From Brevundimonas sp. NIBR10 (GTDB lineage: Bacteria > Pseudomonadota > Alphaproteobacteria > Caulobacterales > Caulobacteraceae), in the NCBI RefSeq assembly GCF_027912515.1, contig NZ_CP115464.1, forward strand, positions 2,108,001 through 2,172,000: 64,000 bases of DNA. Direction: 5' to 3'. The notes under the pieces are model-generated. The model was not told the DNA's origin and did no database searches. It saw only the letters and a program-made list of their open reading frames with translations. Numbering within the stretch: position 1 is the first letter of the stretch; each line of letters starts with the position of its first letter. Made by a program: the position numbers and the translations under genes. Below are positions 8,698-16,298 of the stretch, in pieces.

Positions 8698-9609
8698 CGC
8701 GAAAAAGGCGCCTCCCAGGCCCGTCAGAACCTTCGAACGGCGGGACGAAAACTCCGGGATTGCAACGTTGAGATCCGCCTCGACGATCGCGACCCGGCTA
8801 GTTTGGAGCTGGTCTTGGCGATGAAGCGCAAGCAATATCGCCGCACCCGCCAGATCGACATCTTCGGCGCCCGGTTGACGCGTGCCTTGATAGACCGTCT
8901 TTTTTTGACCATGCCGACCACGCCTGGGGGTACCCGTGGGTTACTGTCCACTCTATGGATCGACGGAGCACTTGCGGCCGGGCACTTTGGATTGCTGGGC
9001 GACGCCACTCTCCATTACTGGTTTCCGGTCTATGACGACAGATTTGCCAATCTGTCTCCAGCCATCGCTTTGCTCCATGAGATTGCGAAGGGCTCTTCAC
9101 TACTCGATATTCAACGCATCGATCTCGGAGACGGAGGCTACAGGTTCAAGCGTGAGTTCGCTAACCGGCACCTGCCCCTAATCGCAGGCACGGCACGGGT
9201 CTCCAACGGCGGTAATCGGATGCGCTTATCGTCACGGCACACCAGCGCCGTGGGAGTCTCCCCGCCAGCCAGTTTACTGCTGCGGATCCCGCATGCAGTG
9301 ACCCGGCGGGTGGAACTGCTCGCCAGCCTCCACAGCGCGTCATCAGCGAGACCGTCGGGCATCCAGGGCATTGCGGTCGGGCTGACAAGGGTAAGCGAGG
9401 ATAAAGATGCATTCGGTCATACTGAATCGCCGTATGCTCGGCGTGAGTGCAGCCGGCTCCCGGAGGGGATAGCCACCCGGCCTCAAAGGGGGGGCGGAGT
9501 GTCCGGGCCGCAGTCGACGCCTGGGAGGAGGATCAAAGGTGCCGACGCGAACCTGCATCACATCTATCAAAGTGCTGAGTTCATCCGATCAGTGCATCGA
9601 ATGCTTTAG
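8698..9609 (+). pseudogene. CelD/BcsL-type GNAT acetyltransferase, N-terminally truncated
   Basis: From 8698 the frame reads ASQARQNLRTAGRKLR, then LDDRDPASLELVLAMKRKQY, RQIDIFGARLTRALIDRL and ALAAGHFGLLGDATLHYW. This is the second half of a CelD/BcsL (Acetyltransf_6) protein, a family linked to cellulose or exopolysaccharide synthesis. The frame is closed by TAA at 8695-8697 just before the homology starts, and the first ~150-200 residues are absent. The tail past ~9390 (HTESPYARREC onward) loses family character and runs into the opposite gene. No proper start codon with a ribosome-binding site exists; a TTG at 8803 is the only choice. I read it as a decayed fragment. Confidence 0.72.
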
Positions 9610-10044
9610 CTGGCTGACCGAGTCATGATCGCTCTTGATGCGGCTGTACCCCGACTCGATGAGGTCCAACACGGAAGACGGAAGGCTCTCGTCTTCCTTA
9701 GCAAATTCGAATTTGCCCTTGACGACGTCTTCGCCCCGCTCGACCTCGTCGACGACACCCTTGTCGTCCCGGCCCATGATCTCCCCACGGACCTGAGCGA
9801 ATTTGTTGTGAATGCGGCCGAGCAGGGACTGATCGTCTTCCGGTTCTGCACCCAGACTGCGAACTGCATTCTGCAAGGTCCGGCTGAGGTCTTCGCGATG
9901 GCCAGCCCGTTCCGAGAACATCGCCTTCAACGCTGGATCGGTAACGCCGTCAGCGGCATGTTTGTAGCCCTGCGCGCTATCGAGTGTAGTTTCGAACAAG
10001 CTGTTCAGCAGCTTCACCGCGTGGTCGCGGTCGTGGTCACTCAT
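9589..10044 (-). CDS. PA2169-family four-helix-bundle protein (DUF2383)
   Basis: A 151-residue helical protein beginning MSDHDRDHAVKLLNSLFETT. The segment DSAQGYKHAADGVTDPALKAMF is the ferritin-like signature of the PA2169/DUF2383 family. Such proteins are induced in the general stress response of alphaproteobacteria; their chemistry is unknown. The C-terminal half keeps the family pattern (GEDVVKGKFEFAKED, DLIESGYSRIKSDHD). A good EcfG-type promoter lies 30-55 bases upstream, consistent with stress induction. Confidence 0.9.
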   Translation of the reverse strand: MSDHDRDHAVKLLNSLFETTLDSAQGYKHAADGVTDPALKAMFSERAGHREDLSRTLQNAVRSLGAEPEDDQSLLGRIHNKFAQVRGEIMGRDDKGVVDEVERGEDVVKGKFEFAKEDESLPSSVLDLIESGYSRIKSDHDSVSQLKHSMH

Positions 10045-10073
10045 ATGGACACTCCGTTTCAGTTAAGTGTCAT

Positions 10074-10098
10074 AACCCGTCTCGTAGGGAGCCGTTCC
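10074..10098 (-). promoter_or_regulatory. Candidate EcfG (general stress sigma factor) promoter
   Basis: Read on the minus strand: GGAAC (10098-10094), 16 bases, then GGTT (10077-10074). This is one base away from the alphaproteobacterial EcfG consensus GGAAC-N16-CGTT. It points toward the PA2169-family gene, whose start codon is 30 bases downstream. Confidence 0.65.
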
Positions 10099-10432
10099 CT
10101 TGCTTGAACCCAACGCTTGAGGCCGCACTCTCCCAGGTCGCCACTCGTCTATATTCATTGACTTTCAACCCACTCCCCGGAACCTCACTGACGGGGCTGT
10201 CGTTGAAGCCTTGTGCACGGGGAGGTGCACATGTTCGGGTCTCGGCTTACGAGCTTCGGACGAATTGGCACCCACTGTCGGGATGCGATGCGTCGACTGG
10301 CTCTTCGAGACGCCCTGAGTTCCTTGGGCGAGCGGCCTGAGATCGATTCCCCCGATCTCAGGCCTCTACCGCCTTTGGGATTTGTGCGAAACCAACAGCC
10401 ACGCTCGAACAGCAGGCGTGCCGGTGCATTCC
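10099..10432. other. Intergenic region
   Basis: No supported gene. The only structure noticed is GTGCAC repeated around GGGGAG near 10215, a short hairpin. The region separates the PA2169-family gene from two small plus-strand genes. Confidence 0.4.
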
Positions 10433-10615
10433 ATGGATATGTCTCTTTCATCCGACACGCTGCGTGCGGAGGCTGCCCGGCTTCGGCTCCTCAAGGCCTT
10501 CATACTCGATCCCCTGGCCGCCAGGGAAATCGACGACTACGCCCTCGATCTTGAACGTCGGGCAGCCATCATCGAGGGGAATGCCGGGTTGAAAGGACGA
10601 CTTCCCAAACACTGA
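10433..10615 (+). CDS. Small hypothetical protein
   Basis: A 60-residue protein, MDMSLSSDTLRAEAARLRLL onward, predicted to be almost entirely helical with a high share of Arg, Ala and Leu. No family recognised. The in-frame extension upstream is not protein-like, so ATG 10433 (or 10439) is chosen. It lies 62 bases before another small gene in the same direction. Confidence 0.5.
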   Translation: MDMSLSSDTLRAEAARLRLLKAFILDPLAAREIDDYALDLERRAAIIEGNAGLKGRLPKH

Positions 10616-10677
10616 GCCGATGTGTCGTTCGAACTGCCTCGCTTGACTGGAGAAAAAATCGGTGTTTTTCTGCTTGC

Positions 10678-10929
10678 ATGGGACAGCTTCTCGACCGGTT
10701 GATCCACGGCAGCCCAGCGTTTTCGGTCAAGCCGGAGGGGGATGGCTTTACCCTCGTTGGGAATCTTGATCGTCTGGACGAGTTCAGCGATCTGGTCCGC
10801 GAAGCGGCAAATCACGCAGGTGATGATTTTGTCGTCTTCACGACCAGCGACGGGGGGAACCGCTACAGCCAGATGTTCGTCTTGCCCTTGGATAAGATCG
10901 ACGCGCATGCATGTGGCGTACTTGGATGA
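10678..10929 (+). CDS. Small hypothetical protein with a frameshifted paralogue nearby
   Basis: An 83-residue protein: MGQLLDRLIHGSPAFSV, DEFSDLVREAANHAGDDF and a final QMFVLPLDKIDAH. No named domain. A related but frameshifted sequence lies at 15945-16166 on the other strand (MGRMLDKLLIG, then EFDDLVRTIANHAG and YDDILVVGFD). This shows it is a real coding family with two copies in this region. The conserved core FxDLVRxxANHAG could be a small sensor or adaptor fold, but nothing supports a function. Confidence 0.6.
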   Translation: MGQLLDRLIHGSPAFSVKPEGDGFTLVGNLDRLDEFSDLVREAANHAGDDFVVFTTSDGGNRYSQMFVLPLDKIDAHACGVLG

Positions 10930-10988
10930 ATCAGACTCAGGTTGGCTGAACCGGCTCGACCGGTAAACGTGGCCAACAGCCCAGTGAT

Positions 10989-12545
10989 TCAAGCCGGAAA
11001 GCTGACATCCACGCAAAGGCCGGTGGGCTCCCAATGGCGACTGAGCGTTCCGTTGAGTTGCCCCACGACCTTGGCCATCAGCTTTGATCCGAAGCCTTGC
11101 CTTTCTGGGGTAGTAGTGCTGGGCCCTCCGATCTCTCGCCATTGAAGATCAATCCGCCCATCGTTGATCTGCCAAGACACGGAGACAGTCCCGTGCTCTT
11201 GGCTACAGGCCCCATATTTGTTCGCGTTGGTCGCAAGCTCGTGTAGCAGCATGCTGAGCGGCTGAACCTTGTCTGGGCTCAGGGTAGCGGCGGGTCCGCT
11301 GGATATCACCTGCTCCTTTGGACACAGAGCCTCCAGTTCCTCCCGAACGATGTCCTTGAGGCAGCCATCCTCCCAGCGGCGATTGGCCAGAGATGTCTGG
11401 GCACGGGCAAGCGCGTTTATCCGACCGGTTAAGACGGCCTTGTAGGCGTCCAAGTCGTCGGCGCGCGTAAGTTGGGTCAGGGATTGAACAATGGCAAGAA
11501 CGTTACGGGCGCGGTGATCCACCTCGCGCATAAGGAGGGTTCGAGCCTCCTCACTCTTCTTCTCCTCAGTGATGTCGCGCGCCTCGATGATGGTGCCCAC
11601 CACCCTGGCCTCATCATCATGAACCGGGCTGGCCGTGAACGCGACGGGGTAGAAGTGGCCATCCTTGTGAACAAAGACCTCCTCGCCCTGGGTGCCTGCG
11701 TTCTCCGGGAAAGCCCGGTCGATGACGCAGTCGCAGAGCAGGAATGGAGAGCCGTCAGGACGGGTGTGATGGATGACATCGTGCAGAGGACGTCCAGCCG
11801 TTTCCGCCAGCGTGAAGCCAGTCAACCGTTCCGCCGCCGCGTTCATGTAAACGCAGTGCTGAACGTCGTTCATGAGGAAGATCGCGACACTGGCGTTGTT
11901 CAGAACCGCGTTGAGACGCCGGTCGGTCTCACGCAGCTTCGCCTCGGCAGTCTCCCGCCTGCTGATCTCCGCCTTCGCCGCGCCGTAGAGCCGAGAGTTG
12001 TCGATCCCTACGGCGGCGTGGTTGGCGATACCGACGACTACGCGTTCATGCCAGTCGACCAATTTACCCGTGTCCGCGTGCCCAAAGAACAGGCCGCCGA
12101 TCACTTCACCGGATCGTGAAACCACGGGCACAGCGAGATAGCTACGCACGGGAAGATGTCCGGCGGGCATGCCGTGATAGGGCGCGGACTGGCCATATCG
12201 CGGATCGGCCATGATATCGTCGGATCGAACCACCCCTTCGCCGTTGAAGGTCGGGGAGAACACGGCGGTGGCCCTAGGGTGCGGGTAGCTCGCGAACGCG
12301 CTGCGATCCGCCCCCGATAGGGCATAGAGGCTTAGAGCTTCGCCCTCTTCCCCGATGACGTTGTAGAAGAAGGCCCCGAACTCCGCACCCGTCAGTTCCA
12401 CGCCGATGTCCACGACGGACTGGACGAGGACGTCGAGCTCGAGCCTGGAGGTAATCAGCGCGCCCGTCTCGTTGACGACGCGAATGGCTCGAAGTTCTTC
12501 AGAGAGCGAATCCACGGGCGACATGACCGGTTGACCGAAACTCAC
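10989..12545 (-). CDS. GAF-PAS HWE-family sensor histidine kinase
   Basis: A 518-residue soluble kinase. Residues ~15-175 are a GAF domain (SRLELDVLVQSVVDIGVEL, SYLAVPVVSRSGEVIGGLFF). Residues ~210-335 are a PAS domain ending in the PAC signature IIEARDITEEKKSEE. The kinase core has the HWE H-box VDHRARNVLAIVQSLT (His near 343), N-box HELATNANKYG and the tryptophan motif LQWREIGGP, with FGSKLM as the G-box. HWE kinases phosphorylate response regulators, often PhyR-type or single-domain ones, and commonly feed the general stress response. GTG 12545 is the longest start; ATG 12524 is an alternative. A second HWE kinase is encoded just upstream in the same direction. Confidence 0.9.
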   Translation of the reverse strand: MSFGQPVMSPVDSLSEELRAIRVVNETGALITSRLELDVLVQSVVDIGVELTGAEFGAFFYNVIGEEGEALSLYALSGADRSAFASYPHPRATAVFSPTFNGEGVVRSDDIMADPRYGQSAPYHGMPAGHLPVRSYLAVPVVSRSGEVIGGLFFGHADTGKLVDWHERVVVGIANHAAVGIDNSRLYGAAKAEISRRETAEAKLRETDRRLNAVLNNASVAIFLMNDVQHCVYMNAAAERLTGFTLAETAGRPLHDVIHHTRPDGSPFLLCDCVIDRAFPENAGTQGEEVFVHKDGHFYPVAFTASPVHDDEARVVGTIIEARDITEEKKSEEARTLLMREVDHRARNVLAIVQSLTQLTRADDLDAYKAVLTGRINALARAQTSLANRRWEDGCLKDIVREELEALCPKEQVISSGPAATLSPDKVQPLSMLLHELATNANKYGACSQEHGTVSVSWQINDGRIDLQWREIGGPSTTTPERQGFGSKLMAKVVGQLNGTLSRHWEPTGLCVDVSFPA

Positions 12546-12715
12546 GACGTCCCTCGACGGCCTGCGTGGATCTGCCTTCGGAACGCCATACGCACTCCGA
12601 CTACCCTAATCGGTACACATTGCCAAAGGAACCAGCTTAAAAAAGCTCCTGCGTGGTGCTGCAACGGGCACACTGCCACCGCTACGCGTTGGCGGCGCGT
12701 CCAACGTTGCCAATG

Positions 12716-14083
12716 TCATAGGGTCAAGCGGACTGTAGTGGGAATGGTTGCGGTCCAAACCAGGCCGTCTGATGCGAACATCAAAACAGAACTTCCGCCA
12801 GTCGCGCTGTCAAAAACCGTTGTAAGCAGCTTGGATCCGAAACCACTGTCGCGTCGTGTAGCCGTGCTCTCGGCTTTTTTCGGCGAAGGACCGTCGCGTT
12901 CTTCCCAGCGAAGCTGGAGGTTCTGTTCGTCCACCTTCTCCCACCGGACGAGGACGCGCCCGCCCGGCACGCTTAGACTACCGTATTTCAGCGCGTTTGT
13001 GCCCAGCTCGTGCACCGCCAGAGAAACATAAGGTGCCAGTCTGCCGGGCAAACGGATTTCTGGTCCGGAGATGTCGACTCGGTCGAGATGCGAGAGCTGG
13101 CCGTTCAGCAATGTATCCAGCTGGAATTGGTCGTTTCCCATTTGCAGCAGCGCATTCTGGGCCTCTGATAGGGCCACCAACCGCCCTTCTACGGCCTTCA
13201 CGAAGGTGTCCGGCACCCCTACCGTCCGGGCCGACTGACGGATGATCGCCTGCACTACCGCGAACACATTCTTCACCCGGTGGCTGAGTTCCTTTGCCAG
13301 CACCTCGAGCTTCGACTCGTTCAGCTTGCGCGCGGTTACATCCATTGCACTGGCGATAACACCCGCTTGACCGTCTGGAAGCGTGGTCGGGGACGACTGG
13401 ATGTCGACCCACATTCGCTGCTCGCCCATTAGGAACGACAGTTCTTCGTTCTGACTTTCGCCGGTTTCGAGTGTGCGGCGGAGCAGGCGCTCCAGCGGTT
13501 GTCCGACCTCTGGTCCTACTATTTCGCTGGGCGTCTTGCCCAGGCTATCGGGCACATTGTGGGCCCAAGTATATCGCAATTCCTGATCATGCTCGGACAT
13601 GGCCAGACCAGATATGCTGCTGGCCAATGCGAACCGGTCCGCTGTCGACTTGAGCGCCCCGACACTCGCGGCGAGTTCCATGTTGCGCAAGGATAGTGTG
13701 TGCTCCACCGCACGAAGTTCGGTGATATCTTCATTCACGCCCACCATGCCGGCGAAGGCACCGAGTTCATCGCGATAGGGCTGGGCACGTGTTCTTAAAA
13801 CCCGAACTTCCCCATCCGCTCGTCGGTACCGGCCCTCGCAGATGAAGGGCTCTACCGTTGCCATCGCCTGACCAAGGGGCCCAAACACTGCCGGGTGGTC
13901 TTCGGGTAGAACGCTGGAGGACCAGTCGAAATTGCCGCAGTCCTGAAGCTTCAGGCCCCAAAATTCGCGCATTGCTAAATTCAGATATACACAACGGCCC
14001 TGGTCGTCGCCTCGCCAAAGCATGGCTGGCGACATTTCAGCCAGTGCTGCAAGGCTTATTTCCTGGGGGTCCGAGCTGCTCAA
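12716..14083 (-). CDS. PAS-PAS HWE-family sensor histidine kinase
   Basis: A ~455-residue soluble kinase. The first PAS domain (from LAALAEMSPAMLWRGDDQG) is of the common Caulobacterales type, with PAC segment GMVGVNEDITELRAVEH. A second PAS follows (SISGLAMSEHDQELRYTWAH to VIASAMDVTARKL). The core shows H-box LSHRVKNVFAVVQAIIRQS (His near 267), N-box HELGTNALKYGSLS and LRWEERDGP. The frame is open to a GTG at 14305, but the first 74 residues are low-complexity; the TTG at 14083 just before the PAS fold fits better. This start is uncertain. It lies 170 bases upstream of the other HWE kinase, which suggests a shared signalling context. Confidence 0.85.
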   Translation of the reverse strand: MSSSDPQEISLAALAEMSPAMLWRGDDQGRCVYLNLAMREFWGLKLQDCGNFDWSSSVLPEDHPAVFGPLGQAMATVEPFICEGRYRRADGEVRVLRTRAQPYRDELGAFAGMVGVNEDITELRAVEHTLSLRNMELAASVGALKSTADRFALASSISGLAMSEHDQELRYTWAHNVPDSLGKTPSEIVGPEVGQPLERLLRRTLETGESQNEELSFLMGEQRMWVDIQSSPTTLPDGQAGVIASAMDVTARKLNESKLEVLAKELSHRVKNVFAVVQAIIRQSARTVGVPDTFVKAVEGRLVALSEAQNALLQMGNDQFQLDTLLNGQLSHLDRVDISGPEIRLPGRLAPYVSLAVHELGTNALKYGSLSVPGGRVLVRWEKVDEQNLQLRWEERDGPSPKKAESTATRRDSGFGSKLLTTVFDSATGGSSVLMFASDGLVWTATIPTTVRLTL

Positions 14084-14729
14084 CGACGTATGCCGCGCCT
14101 TGTAGGAACTGCGATTTCTGCGACCTGGAGGGACATGGCGATGACGACGGGGCCGGCACAGGGAAGGATGGGCGACGAGCTTAGGGGATACCTCGTAGAA
14201 TGACGGTAGGCAAACGCAAGCCTCATCGGCGCTAGCATGCTGCCCAGTTGGTGAACGTTGGTTGTGGCCTTTACCGAGGCGACGCCGGAGGACTTCAACG
14301 CACACCCTCGGTTGGATCCATTTCAGAGAATAACGCTAGGGCCGAGCGGTCCGGCAGCCCCTTGGTCTCCTAAACCGGGGCGGCGGCGTCCATCTGACCC
14401 TTATAGCCCCTACAACTCTACCACCCCGTAAGTCCGCTGGCGGGGTGACGAGCGAATTGAACTGTGGCTGCAATCTGGTTTTTCGGCCAGCATGTCGGCA
14501 AGGGATCGATCGTTCATGTCGCTCTCCAGGTTGCCGGCCCGAGGGCGATCTAGGCTCCGGCGGCCGGGCGCGGCAAGCCAGTCGTTCTTTTTCTGTTCTC
14601 ATTGCTGTGGATCAGTACAAATCGCGGGACCACAAGCCCCGCTCGCCGTCACGCCGCGCCGAATCTCGGCTCGGGAACCGTTCGCCTCCGCTGAAGATTG
14701 AACTGCCCTGAAGTTTCTGGAGGGAAGCC
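14084..14729. other. Intergenic region between the HWE kinase and a membrane protein
   Basis: About 645 bases with no supported gene. It holds the promoter area of the kinase and of the divergent membrane protein. GGAAC occurs at 14677-14681, but no well-placed GTT follows, so an EcfG promoter is not claimed. Confidence 0.4.
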
Positions 14730-15449
14730 ATGACCGACTATCTTGATCGAAACGCCCAAGCCCATCCCCTTCACGCGCTGGTGTCCTGGCCGGCCGTGAT
14801 CGCTGGCGCAATCGTAGCGGTAGCCGTGGGGGCCATGCTCAATCTGCTGGGACTCGCTCTCGGAGCGGGGGCCTTCAATCCCTATGATGTCGACGGTGGC
14901 GACGCTGAAGGCTTTGCAGCCGCCGCCGGCATCTGGGCCGTGATCGCCAACTCCATCGCACTGTTCGTGGGCGGCGCGTTGGCGAGCCGCGCGGCCAAGT
15001 ATGCCGATCACCACAAGGGTGCGCTTCATGGCCTTAGTGTCTGGGCCCTCGCGTTCCTGCTCGCCATCCTGATCGCCGCTGGGTCCGCCGCCGTGAACAC
15101 CGCTGGCGTCGCTGGAGGTGAAGCCTCACGCGCCGACGCGGGTGAGACCGTGATTGGCGATGCACTGTCACCGGATCGACGCCTGGGTGACGGGCAACTG
15201 GCTATCCCATCGATCGAGCGTGTCGAAGCCGAGAACACAGCAAACAATACCGCGACCCTGGCTCTCTGGGGATTTCTGACCATGCTGCTTAGCGGAATTG
15301 CGGCGGTGTTCGGTGGCCTGTACGGCACCCGTAACCATCGTTGGATGGCAAAGGCGGGCCTGGAGGGGCGAACGTCCCCCGAGGTGTCACGTGAAGCTGC
15401 TGATGTTTCGACTGAGCCCCGAAAGGTCTATCCGACACCTAGGTCCTAA
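14730..15449 (+). CDS. Four-TM membrane protein, function unknown
   Basis: A 239-residue protein. Hydrophobic segments lie near residues 20-47 (WPAVIAGAIVAVAVGAMLN), 64-86 (AAGIWAVIANSIALFVGGAL), 100-118 (ALHGLSVWALAFLLAILIAA) and 173-195 (LALWGFLTMLLSGIAAVFGG). The acidic loop between TM3 and TM4 is probably outside; the C-terminal ~40 residues are polar. Similar short membrane proteins with the opening HALVSWPAVIAGA are common in stress islands of alphaproteobacteria. A GGAGGG box lies seven bases before the ATG. Confidence 0.8.
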   Translation: MTDYLDRNAQAHPLHALVSWPAVIAGAIVAVAVGAMLNLLGLALGAGAFNPYDVDGGDAEGFAAAAGIWAVIANSIALFVGGALASRAAKYADHHKGALHGLSVWALAFLLAILIAAGSAAVNTAGVAGGEASRADAGETVIGDALSPDRRLGDGQLAIPSIERVEAENTANNTATLALWGFLTMLLSGIAAVFGGLYGTRNHRWMAKAGLEGRTSPEVSREAADVSTEPRKVYPTPRS

Positions 15450-15555
15450 AAGACTTGTGCCGGCCGGTAAAATGTCGCCGAGCGATAGTGGTTGAAACCA
15501 CCCGAAGGCGACTGCATAACTTGGGCCTTCGCGGAAGGGCTCGTATTTCGCGAAC

Positions 15556-15592
15556 GGCGACCCGTCCGAGGCCCAACGTCGGACGGGTCGCC
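15556..15592. terminator. Perfect 14-bp inverted repeat between convergent genes
   Basis: GGCGACCCGTCCGA at 15556-15569 and its exact complement TCGGACGGGTCGCC at 15579-15592 flank a 9-base loop. It sits between a plus-strand and a minus-strand gene that converge. No T-run on either side, so it is a probable structural block or Rho-assisted bidirectional terminator, or a protein-binding palindrome. Confidence 0.55.
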
Positions 15593-15719
15593 ACCACGTT
15601 GCAGGGCGCGTGACCCGCTAGCCCCTTCGCCTGGACACCTTCCTAGAGACCATCGACGACCTTCTGTATGATCAAGGTCGTGGACGGATCGATAAGCCTC
15701 GCCACAGGGCGAGTAGCCT

Positions 15720-15923
15720 TTAGGGCCGGCCGATGAAGTCAGCCATGATCCAGCATCGCTGGCCATCTGGCGTCTCGATCATCACGGTTTGCTTCTCGTG
15801 TACCTGCCACGCCCTCGCGACCTTCAACACCGCCTTCTCGTCCATGGGATCTGACTTGGTCCGTCCCATTACGTGGGAGATGACCGCGACGTAGAGTTCG
15901 GTCTCCTGCGTGCTTTTCGCCAT
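15720..15923 (-). CDS. Small hypothetical protein
   Basis: A 67-residue protein, MAKSTQETELYVAVISHVMG onward, ending GQRCWIMADFIGRP. No family recognised; the two-strand C-terminus (QTVMIETPDGQRCWIMADF) looks folded. It starts where the reading frame of the frameshifted paralogue at 15945-16166 leaves off, so the two may once have formed an overlapping pair. Confidence 0.5.
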   Translation of the reverse strand: MAKSTQETELYVAVISHVMGRTKSDPMDEKAVLKVARAWQVHEKQTVMIETPDGQRCWIMADFIGRP

Positions 15924-15944
15924 GACGGCCTCCGCTTTGGTAGC

Positions 15945-16166
15945 GAGGTCTGGTGTCGAACCCCACGACGAGGATGTCGTCATAGTGGTGCGGACCAGCT
16001 GGCCTAGGAAAGGCGACGTACTCGATCCCGGCATGGTTGGCGATGGTTCGCACGAGGTCGTCGAACTCACCTCATGCCCTTCCACCGGGTAAAGGTTGAG
16101 CCCCTTCCCATCGTGAACCTGTCGGACGGGTACGCCTATCAGCAGCTTGTCGAGCATCCTTCCCAT
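15945..16166 (-). pseudogene. Frameshifted paralogue of the small gene at 10678
   Basis: From the ATG at 16166 the frame reads MGRMLDKLLIGVPVRQVHD, then NLYPVEGHEV. One base is then missing, and the family continues in another frame as EFDDLVRTIANHAGIEYVAF and YDDILVVGFD. Aligned with the 83-residue protein at 10678-10929, both halves match along their length. The break falls at GAGGTGAG near 16070. Unless it is a sequencing error, this copy is inactive. Confidence 0.6.
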
Positions 16167-16298
16167 GGCGGGATTGAAGCTAATCCCGCAGCTCAGATCA
16201 AGCTCGCCGTAATGGCGGTACCCGGTCCCGTGGAAGCTTGCTCGACACCTGTCTCTGAGATGTGAGACAGCAATGGTCCAAACCGGCAAGAGAGGAAG

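Noticed and set aside
14677..14700. EcfG promoter before the four-TM protein
   Set aside because: GGAAC is present but the -10 element at the right spacing is GATT/ATT rather than GTT.
14445..14711. 88-codon plus-strand frame before the membrane-protein gene
   Set aside because: Cys/Arg/Ser-rich, no ribosome-binding site, no family.
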